DNA of 64,000 bases from Ferrovibrio sp. MS7 (GTDB lineage: Bacteria; Pseudomonadota; Alphaproteobacteria; Ferrovibrionales; Ferrovibrionaceae), in the NCBI RefSeq assembly GCF_038404985.1, contig NZ_JBBKBA010000002.1:868001-932000 (forward strand), written 5' to 3'. The notes under the pieces are model-generated. The model was not told the DNA's origin, searched no databases, and was given only the letters and a program-made list of their open reading frames with translations. Below are positions 1-9,541 of the stretch, piece after piece. A program made the position numbers and the translations under genes. Numbering within the stretch: the first letter of the stretch is position 1; every line of letters begins with the position of its first letter.

Positions 1-483
1 CACCCAGACATGAATGCGGTGCTGAGCATCGATACCTCGCGCGGCAACCGCGTGGTCAACCACAAGGGCATCGCCATCACGCCGACGGTGCGCCAGGGCT
101 ATATCCTTCCCGTCAGCCGCGACCTGACCGACATCCTGGAAATCGTCACCGCCGAACCTGCCGTGGTGATGCCGCTGAGCACCCAGGACATCACGCCCTA
201 TGCCAACAACCTCTACCACATCAACTCGATCCTGCAGCCCTCGGTCTATACCGACAAACCGGTGGTAGGCGTGGCGGTGACGGCGCGCGTGGCGGTTCCT
301 GGCAGCGCCACCGGTGCGACACAACTCGACGATATCGAGAAATCGGTACGCTTCTCGATTGAAGTGGCGAAGAATCTCGGGCGCGGCATCTGCGCCTTCC
401 ATGACGAAACCGAATTTGATCGCCTGCAGGCGCTCTATGGCTCGATGCAGCATCTGCAGACAGCGGGGAAAGCTATTCCGTGA
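1..483 (+). CDS. DUF1177 family protein, 5' end outside window
   Basis: The reading frame is open from the first base, so the visible 160 residues are the C-terminal half of a longer protein (family members are about 300 aa). The stretch AVLSIDTSRGNRVVNHKG, followed by TQDITPY, LYHINSILQP and VAVPGSATGAT, is the conserved pattern I associate with DUF1177, a family of unknown biochemical function. The stop codon TGA overlaps the GTG start of the next gene, so it is the upstream member of the molybdenum hydroxylase/F420 operon. Internal Met at position 10 is not the true start because conserved residues precede it. Family assignment is from memory of the conserved pattern; role unknown. Confidence 0.75.
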   Translation, partial: HPDMNAVLSIDTSRGNRVVNHKGIAITPTVRQGYILPVSRDLTDILEIVTAEPAVVMPLSTQDITPYANNLYHINSILQPSVYTDKPVVGVAVTARVAVPGSATGATQLDDIEKSVRFSIEVAKNLGRGICAFHDETEFDRLQALYGSMQHLQTAGKAIP

Positions 484-944
484 ATCTGACTTTGCAGGTC
501 AACGGCCAGGAACACGGTGTCGATGCCGAGCCGTTGACCCCGCTGGCCCGCGTGCTGCGCGAGCAGCTTGGCCTGCGCGGCACCAAGATCGGCTGCGGCA
601 ATGGCGAATGCGGCGCCTGCACCGTCTGGCTCGATGGCCAGGCGGTATGCTCCTGCCTCTATCCGGTCTATCGCGCCGCTGATGGCGAGATCACCACCAT
701 TGAGGGCCTGGCCGATGCCGGGCGACTGAATGCCCTGCAGCAGGCCTTCATCGATCACGGCGCAACGCAATGCGGCTTCTGCACCGCCGGCATGATCATG
801 GCGGCCTGCGCCCTGCTGGCACGCAATCCACAGCCGACCGAGGCCGATGTGATACATGGCCTCACCGGCAATATCTGCCGCTGCACCGGCTATCGCCAGA
901 TCATTGCGGCAGTGCTTAGCGTGGCAGAGCGGGGCGCCGTATGA
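480..944 (+). CDS. (2Fe-2S)-binding subunit of molybdenum hydroxylase (XdhC/CoxS type)
   Basis: This 154-residue protein is the iron-sulfur subunit of a xanthine dehydrogenase-family enzyme and passes electrons between the molybdopterin centre and FAD. It has the plant-type [2Fe-2S] motif at C39, C44, C47 and C59 (GCGNGECGAC) and the second cluster site at C98/C101 (QCGFC) and C133/C135 (ICRCTGYR), so both clusters should be present. The start is a GTG overlapping the previous stop; no better ATG is available. The 3' end overlaps the next gene by 4 bp (ATGA), which supports translational coupling with the large catalytic subunit. Length is normal for the family (150-170 aa). Substrate cannot be told from this subunit. 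Confidence 0.92.
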   Translation: MNLTLQVNGQEHGVDAEPLTPLARVLREQLGLRGTKIGCGNGECGACTVWLDGQAVCSCLYPVYRAADGEITTIEGLADAGRLNALQQAFIDHGATQCGFCTAGMIMAACALLARNPQPTEADVIHGLTGNICRCTGYRQIIAAVLSVAERGAV

Positions 945-3900
945 TGCAGGTGTTGCCGCGCGAAGTCGGTCGCCGCATCCCGCAGAAGGGTGCGAAGCAG
1001 CGCGTGCGCGGCGAAGCCCGCTTCACTCATGATATCAGCCTGCCCGGCATGCTGACAGCGGCGGTGCTGCGCAGCCCACATGCCCATGCCCGCATTCTGG
1101 AGATCGACACCTCGGCAGCACGCGCCCTGCCCGGCATCCATGCAGTGATCACCGCCGCCGATTTCCCCGGCCGGCGCTACCAGCAGCTTGGCGGCAGCTA
1201 TGCCGACCGCTTTCCGCTGGCGGTCGATGTGGTGCGTTTCCAGGGCGAGGAAGTGGCCGCCGTGGCCGCCGACAGCATGGAACTGGCGCAGCAGGCCCTG
1301 CGCCTGATCCGCGTCAGCTATGAACCGCTGCCCGCATTGCTGACGCCGGAAGCCGCGCTGGCGGAAGATGCACCGGCGCTGCATGAAGCAGCCAATATGG
1401 CCGGCGGCCGTAACCTGGCGATCCGCTTCCGCTGCGATTACGGTGCCATCGACCAGGCTTTCGCCGAAGCCGCCCATGTCTTCGAGGATGAATTCAGCCA
1501 TGGCGTGGTGGTGCCCGCCTGCATGGAAACCAATGCCACGGTGGCGAGTTTCGAGGCGAATAGCGGCGACCTGACACTGTGGACCGCCACCCAGGCACCG
1601 TATTTCATCCGCAAGGAAGTGGCCCATGTGCTCGGCCTTGAGGTCGAACGCGTGCATATCCGGGGCGTCGAGGTCGGCGGTGGTTTCGGCGGCAAATCGA
1701 AGATCTGTGAGCAGGAAGCCCTGGCCGCGCGGCTTTCGGTCGCCACCGGCCGCCCGGTACGGTTGCTGCTGGACCGCCGCGAGGAATTCATCAGCGGCAA
1801 GACCGACCATGCCAAGCGCATCCGCATCCGCACGGCGGTTGCGGCCGATGGCACCATCCTCGGCCGCTCGACCTCATTGCAGATCGACAATGGCGCCTAT
1901 ACCGCCTATGCGCCCACCTATGTCGGCGCCTCGCGCCAGCGCACCACCTGCCTCTACCGGGTGAAGACCGCGCATTACGATTGCGACCTCGTCTATACCA
2001 ACAAGGTACCGGGCGGCCAGTATCGTGGCATGGGTGCGCCGCAGACCATCTGGGCTATCGAAAGCCATATGGACCAGATCGCCGAGCGCCTGGGCCGCGA
2101 TCCGCTGGAATACCGCTTAGCACAAGCCAATCGCAGCGGCGACGTGACGCCGCTAGGCTGGAAGATCAGCAGTTGCGGCCTGTCCGATTGCCTGGCCGAA
2201 GTGGCCCGCCGCATCGGCTGGGACGAGAAGCGCAAAACCTCCGGCCTGCATGATGGCAAGTATCGCGGCGTCGGCATCGCGGCGATGATTCATCCCAGCG
2301 GCGGCGTGATCTACCAGGAAGGCAATTATGCCAACAGCCGCGTCGAGCTGCTGCGCAACGGCGAATTCGTGGTGCACACCCAGACCGCCGATGCCGGTAC
2401 CTGGCAGAATACCACGCTGGCCCAGCTCGCCGCCGAGGGCCTCGGCGTGCCGAGCGAACTGGTACGCGTCTCGCACATGGATACCGATGCGGCGCCGCCC
2501 GATCTTGGCAGCGCTGCCTCGCGCGTCGCTTTCGTTTCCGGCAATGCCACCCTGCGCGCCGGCCAGGCCCTGCAGCGCAAGATCGCCGAGCAGCTTGGCC
2601 GGCACTGGAACTGCAATCCTGACGATCTGAGCTTTGCCGATGGCCGGGTGACACTGGCCGATCCGATGCGCAGCGCCAGCATCGCCGAAGTGGCCGCGCT
2701 CTGCGCGCCGCTGGATGCCGAGGCGCGCTATTCAACGCCCGGCGAACGCCCCGATCCGGCTACCGGCATCGGCAATTATGCCGCCACCTATGTGTTCGGC
2801 GCCCAGGCCGTGGAAGTGGAAGTCGATCCCGCCACCGGCAAGGTGACGATCCTGAAGATCGTCGCCGCCCAGGATGTCGGTCGCGCGCTCAATCCCACTG
2901 CCATGGAGGGGCAGATCTATGGCGGCATTGTGCAGGGCATCGGCATGGCCCTGCAGGAAGAATTGATCTTCGAGGAAGGCCGGCCGGTGAACGCCTCCTT
3001 CCTCGACTACAAAGTGCCGCGCATCGGCGATTCAGCCCCGATCGAGATCGCGCTGATCGAGACCAACGATCCGGAGGGCCCGCTCGGCGCCAAGGCCGGT
3101 GCGGAACCAACGATCAACGCCACCATCGCCGCCATCGCCAATGCCGTGGCGCACGCCACCGGCATCCGCTTCAAGCAGTTGCCGATGAGCCCGGACCGCG
3201 TGCTGCCGCAGCTCGTTGAAAAGGAAGGCCGCACGCTGGCGCTGAAGCCATGGAAGCGGCCCTACAATCTGGAAGTCGCCACGGTGCGCGCAGCCTATCC
3301 CGACGCGGTGTTCCCGGTGTTGCGCAAGGTGGGCACCAAGTTTGCCAAACTGCCGAAAACCGGTGTGAAGCCTGACGTGATGACACCGCGCGATGTCGAT
3401 GGTCTTCTGGCCGCACTCAGCCAGCCGGGCCGCAAGGCGCGCATTCTGGGCGGCGGCACGGATTTGTTCGTTGGCCTGCGCCAGGGCATCTACGATACCG
3501 ACCTGCTGGTCGATGCCTCACGCCTGGCGGCTTTGCGCGGTATAACGCAAGCCGATGACGTGCTGCTTATTGGCGCCGCGACACCGCTGGCGGAAATCAC
3601 TGGCTCCGGCCTGGTGCACGAATTGCTGCCGATGCTGGCCGAGGGCGTGGAACTGATTGCCACGCCGCAGATCCGCAGTGTCGCCACCGTCGCCGGCGAT
3701 CTCTGCCAGGAAAAACGCTGCTGGTTCTTCCGCAGCGCCTTCCCCTGCTACAAGCTCGGCGGCACCACCTGCCCCTGCTTCGCCGTGCAGGGCAATTCAC
3801 GCTTCCATTCGATTCTCGGCGCCAAGCGTTGCGCTGCGCCCTGCCCGGCCGACCTGGCGCCGATCTTCACGGCATTGGATGCCACCGCCGTGATCCTTGG

Positions 3901-4333
3901 GCCCCGCGGCGAGCGCCGGGTGAAGATGGCCGACTTCTACCATTGGTCCGGGCTTTCCTGCGTTGCCGCCGATGAAGCCATCCTGCGCTTCGAACTGCCG
4001 CTGCCGCGCGGCACCAGCCATGCCTTCGAGAAATTCGCCGTGCGCCGCAGCGATTTCGCCGAAGCCTCGGTGGCGGTGCGGCTAGGCTGGGATGGCGGCC
4101 ACTTGAACGACGTGCGCATTTCGCTCGGCGCCGTGGCACCGCTGCCGATCCGCGCCACGGCCACTGAACGCGCCCTGCTGGCTGCCGGCAAGCCCAATGC
4201 CGCGGCGATCAGGCAGGCAGCGGAACTCGCCGTGCATGGCAGCCTGCCATTGCGCGACAACACCCATAAGACCCACCTGCTGGTCAATCTGACCGAGCGC
4301 GCCATCACCAGCGCCATCGCGGCGCGCGCCTGA
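941..4333 (+). CDS. Molybdopterin-binding subunit fused to a cysteine-rich FAD subunit
   Basis: A 1130-residue fusion. Residues 1 to about 770 are an aldehyde oxidase/xanthine dehydrogenase catalytic subunit: the molybdopterin loop GGGFGGK is at 246-252, QYRGMGAPQ lines the active site and the conserved Glu is E722 in GAKAGAEPT. Residues about 800-1130 are a CO-dehydrogenase flavoprotein domain with the FAD motif ILGGGTDLF. Normally these are separate polypeptides. The FAD part carries an insert with cysteines at 922, 927, 936, 944, 946, 964 and 968; the C936-x7-C944 spacing resembles the extra [4Fe-4S] loop of the 4-hydroxybenzoyl-CoA reductase beta subunit. With the preceding [2Fe-2S] protein this would make a complete enzyme. 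Substrate unknown; operon context is F420 biosynthesis. Confidence 0.88.
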   Translation: MMQVLPREVGRRIPQKGAKQRVRGEARFTHDISLPGMLTAAVLRSPHAHARILEIDTSAARALPGIHAVITAADFPGRRYQQLGGSYADRFPLAVDVVRFQGEEVAAVAADSMELAQQALRLIRVSYEPLPALLTPEAALAEDAPALHEAANMAGGRNLAIRFRCDYGAIDQAFAEAAHVFEDEFSHGVVVPACMETNATVASFEANSGDLTLWTATQAPYFIRKEVAHVLGLEVERVHIRGVEVGGGFGGKSKICEQEALAARLSVATGRPVRLLLDRREEFISGKTDHAKRIRIRTAVAADGTILGRSTSLQIDNGAYTAYAPTYVGASRQRTTCLYRVKTAHYDCDLVYTNKVPGGQYRGMGAPQTIWAIESHMDQIAERLGRDPLEYRLAQANRSGDVTPLGWKISSCGLSDCLAEVARRIGWDEKRKTSGLHDGKYRGVGIAAMIHPSGGVIYQEGNYANSRVELLRNGEFVVHTQTADAGTWQNTTLAQLAAEGLGVPSELVRVSHMDTDAAPPDLGSAASRVAFVSGNATLRAGQALQRKIAEQLGRHWNCNPDDLSFADGRVTLADPMRSASIAEVAALCAPLDAEARYSTPGERPDPATGIGNYAATYVFGAQAVEVEVDPATGKVTILKIVAAQDVGRALNPTAMEGQIYGGIVQGIGMALQEELIFEEGRPVNASFLDYKVPRIGDSAPIEIALIETNDPEGPLGAKAGAEPTINATIAAIANAVAHATGIRFKQLPMSPDRVLPQLVEKEGRTLALKPWKRPYNLEVATVRAAYPDAVFPVLRKVGTKFAKLPKTGVKPDVMTPRDVDGLLAALSQPGRKARILGGGTDLFVGLRQGIYDTDLLVDASRLAALRGITQADDVLLIGAATPLAEITGSGLVHELLPMLAEGVELIATPQIRSVATVAGDLCQEKRCWFFRSAFPCYKLGGTTCPCFAVQGNSRFHSILGAKRCAAPCPADLAPIFTALDATAVILGPRGERRVKMADFYHWSGLSCVAADEAILRFELPLPRGTSHAFEKFAVRRSDFAEASVAVRLGWDGGHLNDVRISLGAVAPLPIRATATERALLAAGKPNAAAIRQAAELAVHGSLPLRDNTHKTHLLVNLTERAITSAIAARA

Positions 4334-4344
4334 ATGAGGCAAGC

Positions 4345-5067
4345 ATGACCACCCTGACCATAATCCCCGCGCCTGAGCCGACCTACCTGGCGGTGTTCAA
4401 GGGTGAGCCGACCTGGCTCGATGCAATGCGCCAGCGTTTCGCCCGCGTCGAAGAGGGCCAACTGGCGCCGAAACTGCGCGAACTGGTTTTCGTTGCCGGC
4501 TACGTGATCAACCGTTATGCGGCGGCGGCGCAGCACCATCGCCAGCGCGCGCTGGCGGCCGGCGCTACCGATGATGACCTGCGCCTGGTGCTGAAAATCC
4601 TGGATTTCTATCGCGGCCTGCGCGGCTTCCAGGACGCGCAAAAGCTGTTGGGCCTATGGCGTTCCGGCCTGTTCCCGGAAGTGAAGCCGCCGCGCCAGGG
4701 TACGCTGGCCGAAATCTACCAGAAGATTATCGAGACGCGGAAATACATCGCCAATGGCTTCCGGGTCTATAGCGCCGATGGCGAATGGCTGAAGCTGTAT
4801 CTGCAACGCTCGGATGCCATCAAGCTTTCGCCGCGCAGCATCGACGAGCGCGGCGTGCAGCTTCTTTCCATGGCGATCACGCTGAAGAACCATGGCTATT
4901 CGGATAATTTCAACGATGGCTGCATCGAAGTGCATGAGAACAAGACCCGGGCACTTGGCACCAGCGAAGCGGAAGTGCTGGAAGTGGTGCAGATCATGGA
5001 ATTGTGCGATTCCATGACCACGGCCTGGGAAGGCGCCGAATTGCTTGGCCTTGATGGTCGCAATTAG
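4345..5067 (+). CDS. Carboxymuconolactone decarboxylase-like (CMD/AhpD fold) protein
   Basis: This 240-residue protein appears to contain two CMD-like halves. The first, around residues 40-95 (LAPKLRELVFVAGYV then QHHRQRALAAGATDDDL), follows the helix pattern and the H-x-x-x-A-x-x-x-GAT signature of the family. The second, around 170-230, has CIEVHENKTRALGTSEAEV. The AhpD-type CxxC peroxidase pair is absent, so a thiol peroxidase role is unlikely. It lies 11 bp after the fused molybdenum hydroxylase and 36 bp before gnd, inside the same operon. ATG start with GAGGCAAGC upstream. CMD-fold proteins act on lactones or as small redox partners; a lactone-related job would fit the neighbouring sugar-phosphate enzymes, but this is inference. 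Confidence 0.6.
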   Translation: MTTLTIIPAPEPTYLAVFKGEPTWLDAMRQRFARVEEGQLAPKLRELVFVAGYVINRYAAAAQHHRQRALAAGATDDDLRLVLKILDFYRGLRGFQDAQKLLGLWRSGLFPEVKPPRQGTLAEIYQKIIETRKYIANGFRVYSADGEWLKLYLQRSDAIKLSPRSIDERGVQLLSMAITLKNHGYSDNFNDGCIEVHENKTRALGTSEAEVLEVVQIMELCDSMTTAWEGAELLGLDGRN

Positions 5068-5103
5068 GCTTGGCCGCAACTGAGTTACGTGAGGAGAGTG
5101 CAG

Positions 5104-6078
5104 ATGCAGATCGCGATGGTGGGATTGGGCCGCATGGGCGCCAATATGGTGCGCCGCCTGATGCGCACCGGCCATGATTGCGTGGTCTATGACCGCGATG
5201 CCGCCGCCCGCGCCGCGCTGGCCGGCGAAGGCGCCCGCGCCGTGGAAAGCTTGAGCGACTTGGTGCAGGCACTGAAGCCGCCGCGCGCCATCTGGCTGAT
5301 GCTGCCGGAAGGCGCCATCACGCAGCAGAATGTCGATGCCCTGGCCGCCCTGATGGCGCCGGGCGACATGCTGATCGATGGCGGCAACAGCTTCTGGAAG
5401 GATGATATCCGTCGCGCGACAGCTTTGCGCGAAAAGGGCCTGGTCTATCTCGATGTCGGCACCAGCGGCGGTGTCTGGGGCCTGGAGCGTGGCTATTGCC
5501 TGATGATCGGCGGCCCCGATGCCGCCGTGCGGCATCTCGATCCGATCTTCGCCGCGCTGGCCCCGGGCCGAGGCGAAATTCCGCTCACACCCGGCCGCGA
5601 GGGTCGCGATGCCCGCGTCGAGCAGGGCTACCTGCATGCCGGCGGCAATGGCGCCGGGCATTACGTGAAGATGATTCACAATGCCATCGAATACGGCATG
5701 ATGCAGGCGATGGCGGAAGGTTTCGACATCATGCGCCATGCCGGCGACGGCCATGTGGCGGAGGAACTGCGCCTTGATCTCGAAGTTGCCGACATCGCCG
5801 AAGTGTGGCGGCGCGGCAGTGTCGTGACCTCCTGGTTGCTCGACCTCACCGCGACGGCGCTGGCCAAGGATGGCGACCTTGCCGCCTATTCCGGCCAGGT
5901 GAATGACTCCGGCGAAGGCCGCTGGGCGTTGCAGGCCGCTGTTGAGCAGGCCGTGCCGGCGGAAGTACTGAGCGCCGCCCTGTTCGCGCGCTTCCGTTCG
6001 CGGCGCCAGGAGAAATTCGCCGAGAAGGTGCTGTCTGCCATGCGCGCCGGCTTCGGCGGCCATACCGAGAGCAAGTGA
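5104..6078 (+). CDS. gnd: 6-phosphogluconate dehydrogenase, decarboxylating (short, NAD-type)
   Basis: Oxidises and decarboxylates 6-phosphogluconate to ribulose 5-phosphate. The 324-residue protein has the N-terminal nucleotide loop [13 protein letters not shown], the substrate segment [20 protein letters not shown] near residue 120, and the catalytic region [18 protein letters not shown] with Lys and His-Asn. Length (about 300-330 aa rather than 470) matches the GndA/YqeC-type branch, commonly NAD-preferring. The ATG at 5104 is chosen because GAGGAGAG lies 6-12 bases upstream; an in-frame GTG at 5089 would place this ribosome site inside the gene. It sits 7 bp before fbiC, and together with the Fgd homologue downstream gives both oxidative steps of the pentose phosphate pathway. 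Confidence 0.9.
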   Translation: MQIAMVGLGRMGANMVRRLMRTGHDCVVYDRDAAARAALAGEGARAVESLSDLVQALKPPRAIWLMLPEGAITQQNVDALAALMAPGDMLIDGGNSFWKDDIRRATALREKGLVYLDVGTSGGVWGLERGYCLMIGGPDAAVRHLDPIFAALAPGRGEIPLTPGREGRDARVEQGYLHAGGNGAGHYVKMIHNAIEYGMMQAMAEGFDIMRHAGDGHVAEELRLDLEVADIAEVWRRGSVVTSWLLDLTATALAKDGDLAAYSGQVNDSGEGRWALQAAVEQAVPAEVLSAALFARFRSRRQEKFAEKVLSAMRAGFGGHTESK

Positions 6079-6085
6079 GCCGAGC

Positions 6086-8476
6086 ATGACCCGCCCCCTG
6101 TCTCTCGCGCGCGATCTGGAGCAACTGCCGCTGGCGGAATTGCTCGCCGAGGCGGCTGCACTCCGCGACCAGGGCCATGGCCGGCGGATCAGCTATTCGC
6201 GCAAGGTTTTCATTCCGCTGACCAAGCTGTGCCGCGATGTCTGCCATTACTGCACCTTCGCCGAACGGCCGAGCAAGACACAGCCGGCCTATCTCAGCCT
6301 GGATGAAGTGCTGAAGATTGCTGAGCAGGGCCGCAATGCCGGCTGCAACGAAGCCTTGTTCACCCTCGGCGACAAGCCGGAGGACCGCTACACCGCTGCC
6401 CGTGACGCGCTGTATACCATGGGCATGCCAAGCACGCTGCATTACCTGGCCCATGCTGCTGGCACCGTGCTGGAAAAGACCGGCCTGCTGCCGCATCTCA
6501 ATCCCGGCGTGATGACGCGCGACGAATTGGCGATGCTGCGCCCGGTTTCGGCCTCCATGGGCCTGATGCTGGAAAGCGCCTCAGCACGGCTCTGCCAGCG
6601 CGGCGGGCCGCATTTCGGCTCGCCGGACAAGGACCCTGCGGTACGGCTTGCCACTATCAACGCTGCCGGCGAACTGGCGATCCCTTTCACCAGCGGCATT
6701 CTGATCGGCATTGGCGAAACCCGCGCCGAACGCATTGAGTCGCTGCTGGCACTGGCCGAGCTGCATGCCCGCCATGGCCATATCCAGGAAGTGATCGTGC
6801 AGAATTTCCGCGCCAAGCCCGGCACCAAGCTGGCTGCTGCTGCGGAACCGGACCTCGACGACCTGCGCTGGACCATCGCCGTGGCGCGGCTGATTCTGGG
6901 CCCGGAAATGAATATCCAGGCGCCGCCGAACCTGACGCCGGATGGCTATGCCGCGCTGATCGGCGCCGGCCTGAATGACTGGGGCGGCATCTCGCCGGTG
7001 ACGCCAGACCATGTGAATCCCGAAGCGCCCTGGCCACAGATCGAAGCCCTGGCCCAGGCCACGGCGGATGCCGGGCATCTGCTGGTCGAGCGGCTGGCGA
7101 TCTATCCGCGCTACCTGCGCCAGCCAGCCCGCTGGCTCGATGCGGCCATGCAGCCGGCAGCCTTGCGCGCCAGCGATGGCGAAGGCCTGGCGCGCAGCGA
7201 TAGCTGGGCCCCGGGCCTGCCGCTCTCCGACTGGGCGCTGAGCGATGTGACGCGCCGGCCCTATCTCGCGGCCGTGGATGGCGCGGTGCAGCGCCAGGCC
7301 GCCATCGCCGCGACCGGCAGGCGCCTGGATCAATCCGCATTAGCCATGCTGTTCACGGCGCGCGACCGGGATTTCCGCTTCCTCTGCGAAGCCGCCGACG
7401 AACTGCGTCGCCATAGCGTCGGCGATACCGTGCGCTACGTGGTGAACCGCAATATCAACTACACCAACATCTGCTATTTCCGCTGCGGCTTCTGTGCCTT
7501 CTCCAAGGGCAAGACCCATGAGGCTTTACGTGGCAAGCCTTATGATCTTGCATTGGAAGAAGTCAGCCGCCGCGCCATCGAAGCCTGGGACCGCGGCGCC
7601 ACCGAAGTCTGCATGCAGGGTGGCATCCACCCCGAATATACCGGCGAGACATATCTGGAAATCTGCCGCGCCGTGAAGCGCGCCGTGCCGCAGATGCATG
7701 TGCATGCCTTCTCGCCGCTGGAAGTAAGCCAGGGCGCGCGCACGCTGGGCCTCAGTGTGCCGGATTTCCTCGATCGCCTGCGCGATGCCGGCCTCGGCAC
7801 CCTGCCGGGCACGGCGGCGGAAAGCCTGGACCCTGCGGTGCGCGCGGTGATCTGCCCAGACAAGCTGGATGCCGACGAATGGCTAAGCGTGATGGAAGCG
7901 GCGCACCGCGCCCGCCTGCGCAGCACCGCCACGATCATGTATGGCCATGTCGATGGTCCGGATTCCTGGGCGCTGCATCTGCTGGCGATCCGCGACCTGC
8001 AGCAACGCAGCGGCGGCTTCACCGAATTCGTGCCATTGCCTTTCGTTGCCATGGAAGCGCCGATCTTCCTGAAAGGCGGCGCGCGGCGCGGACCTTCCGT
8101 GCGCGAAGCGATCCTGATGCATGCCGTGGCGCGGCTGGCGCTGCATGGCGAAATCGACAATATACAGACTTCCTGGGTGAAGATGGGCAAGGCTGGTGCC
8201 GAACTCTGCCTGCGTGCCGGCGCCAATGATCTCGGCGGCACGCTGATGAACGAGAGCATCTCGCGCGCCGCCGGCACCCAGCATGGCCAGGAAATGCCGC
8301 CAGCAGAAATGCAGGCGCTGATCCAGGGCATCGGCCGCGTACCGATGCAGCGCGACACGCTCTATCGCCCGGTGAGCCGCGAGCGCCAGTCGGCCGCCGA
8401 GGCAGCCGTCGAATTGCTGCCCATCGTACTTACCCCGCCCAGCGATCCCAAGGCGCTGGCGCGGCACGTCGTCTAG
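6086..8476 (+). CDS. fbiC: FO synthase, CofG-CofH fusion (FbiC)
   Basis: A 796-residue two-domain radical SAM enzyme that builds the deazaflavin chromophore FO from tyrosine and 5-amino-6-ribitylaminouracil. The N-terminal CofG-like domain (about 1-360) binds a [4Fe-4S] cluster at C49, C53 and C56 (CRDVCHYC); the C-terminal CofH-like domain (about 390-796) has its own site at C463, C467 and C470 (CYFRCGFC). Both CX3CX2C motifs are intact, as is the CofH segment EVCMQGGIHPEYTGETYL. The fused form is the arrangement typical of Actinobacteria, where it is called FbiC; archaea mostly keep two separate genes. It lies 7 bp after gnd. Horizontal acquisition of the F420 genes is possible but base composition matches the surroundings. 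Confidence 0.96.
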   Translation: MTRPLSLARDLEQLPLAELLAEAAALRDQGHGRRISYSRKVFIPLTKLCRDVCHYCTFAERPSKTQPAYLSLDEVLKIAEQGRNAGCNEALFTLGDKPEDRYTAARDALYTMGMPSTLHYLAHAAGTVLEKTGLLPHLNPGVMTRDELAMLRPVSASMGLMLESASARLCQRGGPHFGSPDKDPAVRLATINAAGELAIPFTSGILIGIGETRAERIESLLALAELHARHGHIQEVIVQNFRAKPGTKLAAAAEPDLDDLRWTIAVARLILGPEMNIQAPPNLTPDGYAALIGAGLNDWGGISPVTPDHVNPEAPWPQIEALAQATADAGHLLVERLAIYPRYLRQPARWLDAAMQPAALRASDGEGLARSDSWAPGLPLSDWALSDVTRRPYLAAVDGAVQRQAAIAATGRRLDQSALAMLFTARDRDFRFLCEAADELRRHSVGDTVRYVVNRNINYTNICYFRCGFCAFSKGKTHEALRGKPYDLALEEVSRRAIEAWDRGATEVCMQGGIHPEYTGETYLEICRAVKRAVPQMHVHAFSPLEVSQGARTLGLSVPDFLDRLRDAGLGTLPGTAAESLDPAVRAVICPDKLDADEWLSVMEAAHRARLRSTATIMYGHVDGPDSWALHLLAIRDLQQRSGGFTEFVPLPFVAMEAPIFLKGGARRGPSVREAILMHAVARLALHGEIDNIQTSWVKMGKAGAELCLRAGANDLGGTLMNESISRAAGTQHGQEMPPAEMQALIQGIGRVPMQRDTLYRPVSRERQSAAEAAVELLPIVLTPPSDPKALARHVV

Positions 8477-8510
8477 TTCTTCCCAGTATATCGTTGCAAC
8501 GGAGGTTGTT

Positions 8511-9515
8511 GTGCTCAGGATCGGTTACAAGGCATCGGCGGAACAATTCACCCCCTCGGCCCTGCTGGAATTCACCTGCCTCGCTGAAGCCGCCGGCTTC
8601 GATTCCGTGTTCATCAGCGACCATTTCCAGCCCTGGCGCCATACCAACGGCCATGCGCCCTATTCCTTCGCCTGGATGGGTGCCGCCGGTGCTCGTACCA
8701 ACCGGGTACTGATCGGCACCAGCGTGGTGACCCCGACCTTCCGCTATCATCCTTCCGTGGTGGCGCAGGCCATTGGCACACTCGGCTCGATGTTCCCGGA
8801 CCGCATCATCCTTGGTGTCGGCACCGGCGAATCGCTGAACGAAGTGCCAGCCATCGGCATTGAATGGCCGGGCTTCAAGGAGCGTTTTGGCCGCCTGAAG
8901 GAATCCATCACCCTGATGAACCGCCTGTGGCGCGAGGAGCGCGTCAGCTTCGAGGGCGAGTATTATCGTACCGAGAATGCCACCATCTATGATCGGCCGG
9001 AAAATCCGGTGCCGATCTATGTTGCCGCTGCCGGCCCCACCGCCGCCACGCTCGCCGGCAAGGTTGCCGCCGGCTTCATCTGCACCAGCGGCAAGGCGCC
9101 GGCACTCTACCGTGAAACCCTGCTGCCGAATGTCTCGGCAGGCCTCGAAGCCTCGGGCCGCGCCGCCGACAGTATCGACCGCATGATCGAGGTGAAGGTA
9201 TCGTTCGACACCGACAAGCAGCGCGCCCTGGAGGATACCCGCCATTGGGCCGCGCTGGCGCTTTCCGCCGAGGAAAAGACCAGCGTGGAAGATCCGCTGG
9301 AAATGGAGCGGCTGGCCGATGCCCTGCCGCTGGAGCGCGCCGCCAGCCGTTGGATCGTCTCCAACGACCCGGACGAGCAGGTGGAGCGTATCCGCCCCTA
9401 TGTCGAACTCGGCTTCCGCCACCTGGTGTTCCATGCCCCGGGGCCGGATCAGGCGCGCTTCATCAAGCTGTATGCCGAGCAGGTGATACCGAAGCTGCGG
9501 GCGGCTTTCGGCTGA
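8511..9515 (+). CDS. fgd: F420-dependent glucose-6-phosphate dehydrogenase homologue (Fgd, LLM class)
   Basis: A 334-residue luciferase-like TIM-barrel protein that follows mycobacterial Fgd1 over its whole length. Expected reaction: glucose 6-phosphate + F420 to 6-phosphogluconolactone + F420H2. Residues matching the Fgd1 catalytic set are present: H38 and W42 in SDHFQPW, E107 in GVGTGESLNE. The three residues that bind the sugar phosphate in Fgd1 (K198, K259, R283) correspond to K195, K256 and R280, all conserved. The GTG start at 8511 has CGGAGG 6 bases upstream. Neighbours on both sides make F420, so the cofactor is supplied by the same operon. Fgd is best known from Actinobacteria; its presence in a proteobacterial-type operon is the notable point. 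Another sugar-phosphate substrate is possible. Confidence 0.9.
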   Translation: MLRIGYKASAEQFTPSALLEFTCLAEAAGFDSVFISDHFQPWRHTNGHAPYSFAWMGAAGARTNRVLIGTSVVTPTFRYHPSVVAQAIGTLGSMFPDRIILGVGTGESLNEVPAIGIEWPGFKERFGRLKESITLMNRLWREERVSFEGEYYRTENATIYDRPENPVPIYVAAAGPTAATLAGKVAAGFICTSGKAPALYRETLLPNVSAGLEASGRAADSIDRMIEVKVSFDTDKQRALEDTRHWAALALSAEEKTSVEDPLEMERLADALPLERAASRWIVSNDPDEQVERIRPYVELGFRHLVFHAPGPDQARFIKLYAEQVIPKLRAAFG

Positions 9516-9541
9516 GCCGGAACAGCAATATACTGCCGGCC

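Noticed and set aside
4654-6087. 477-codon open frame on the minus strand opposite the CMD-like and gnd genes
   Set aside because: It is antisense to two clearly recognised genes, is His/Ala/Gly-rich like typical high-GC shadow frames, and has no family features.
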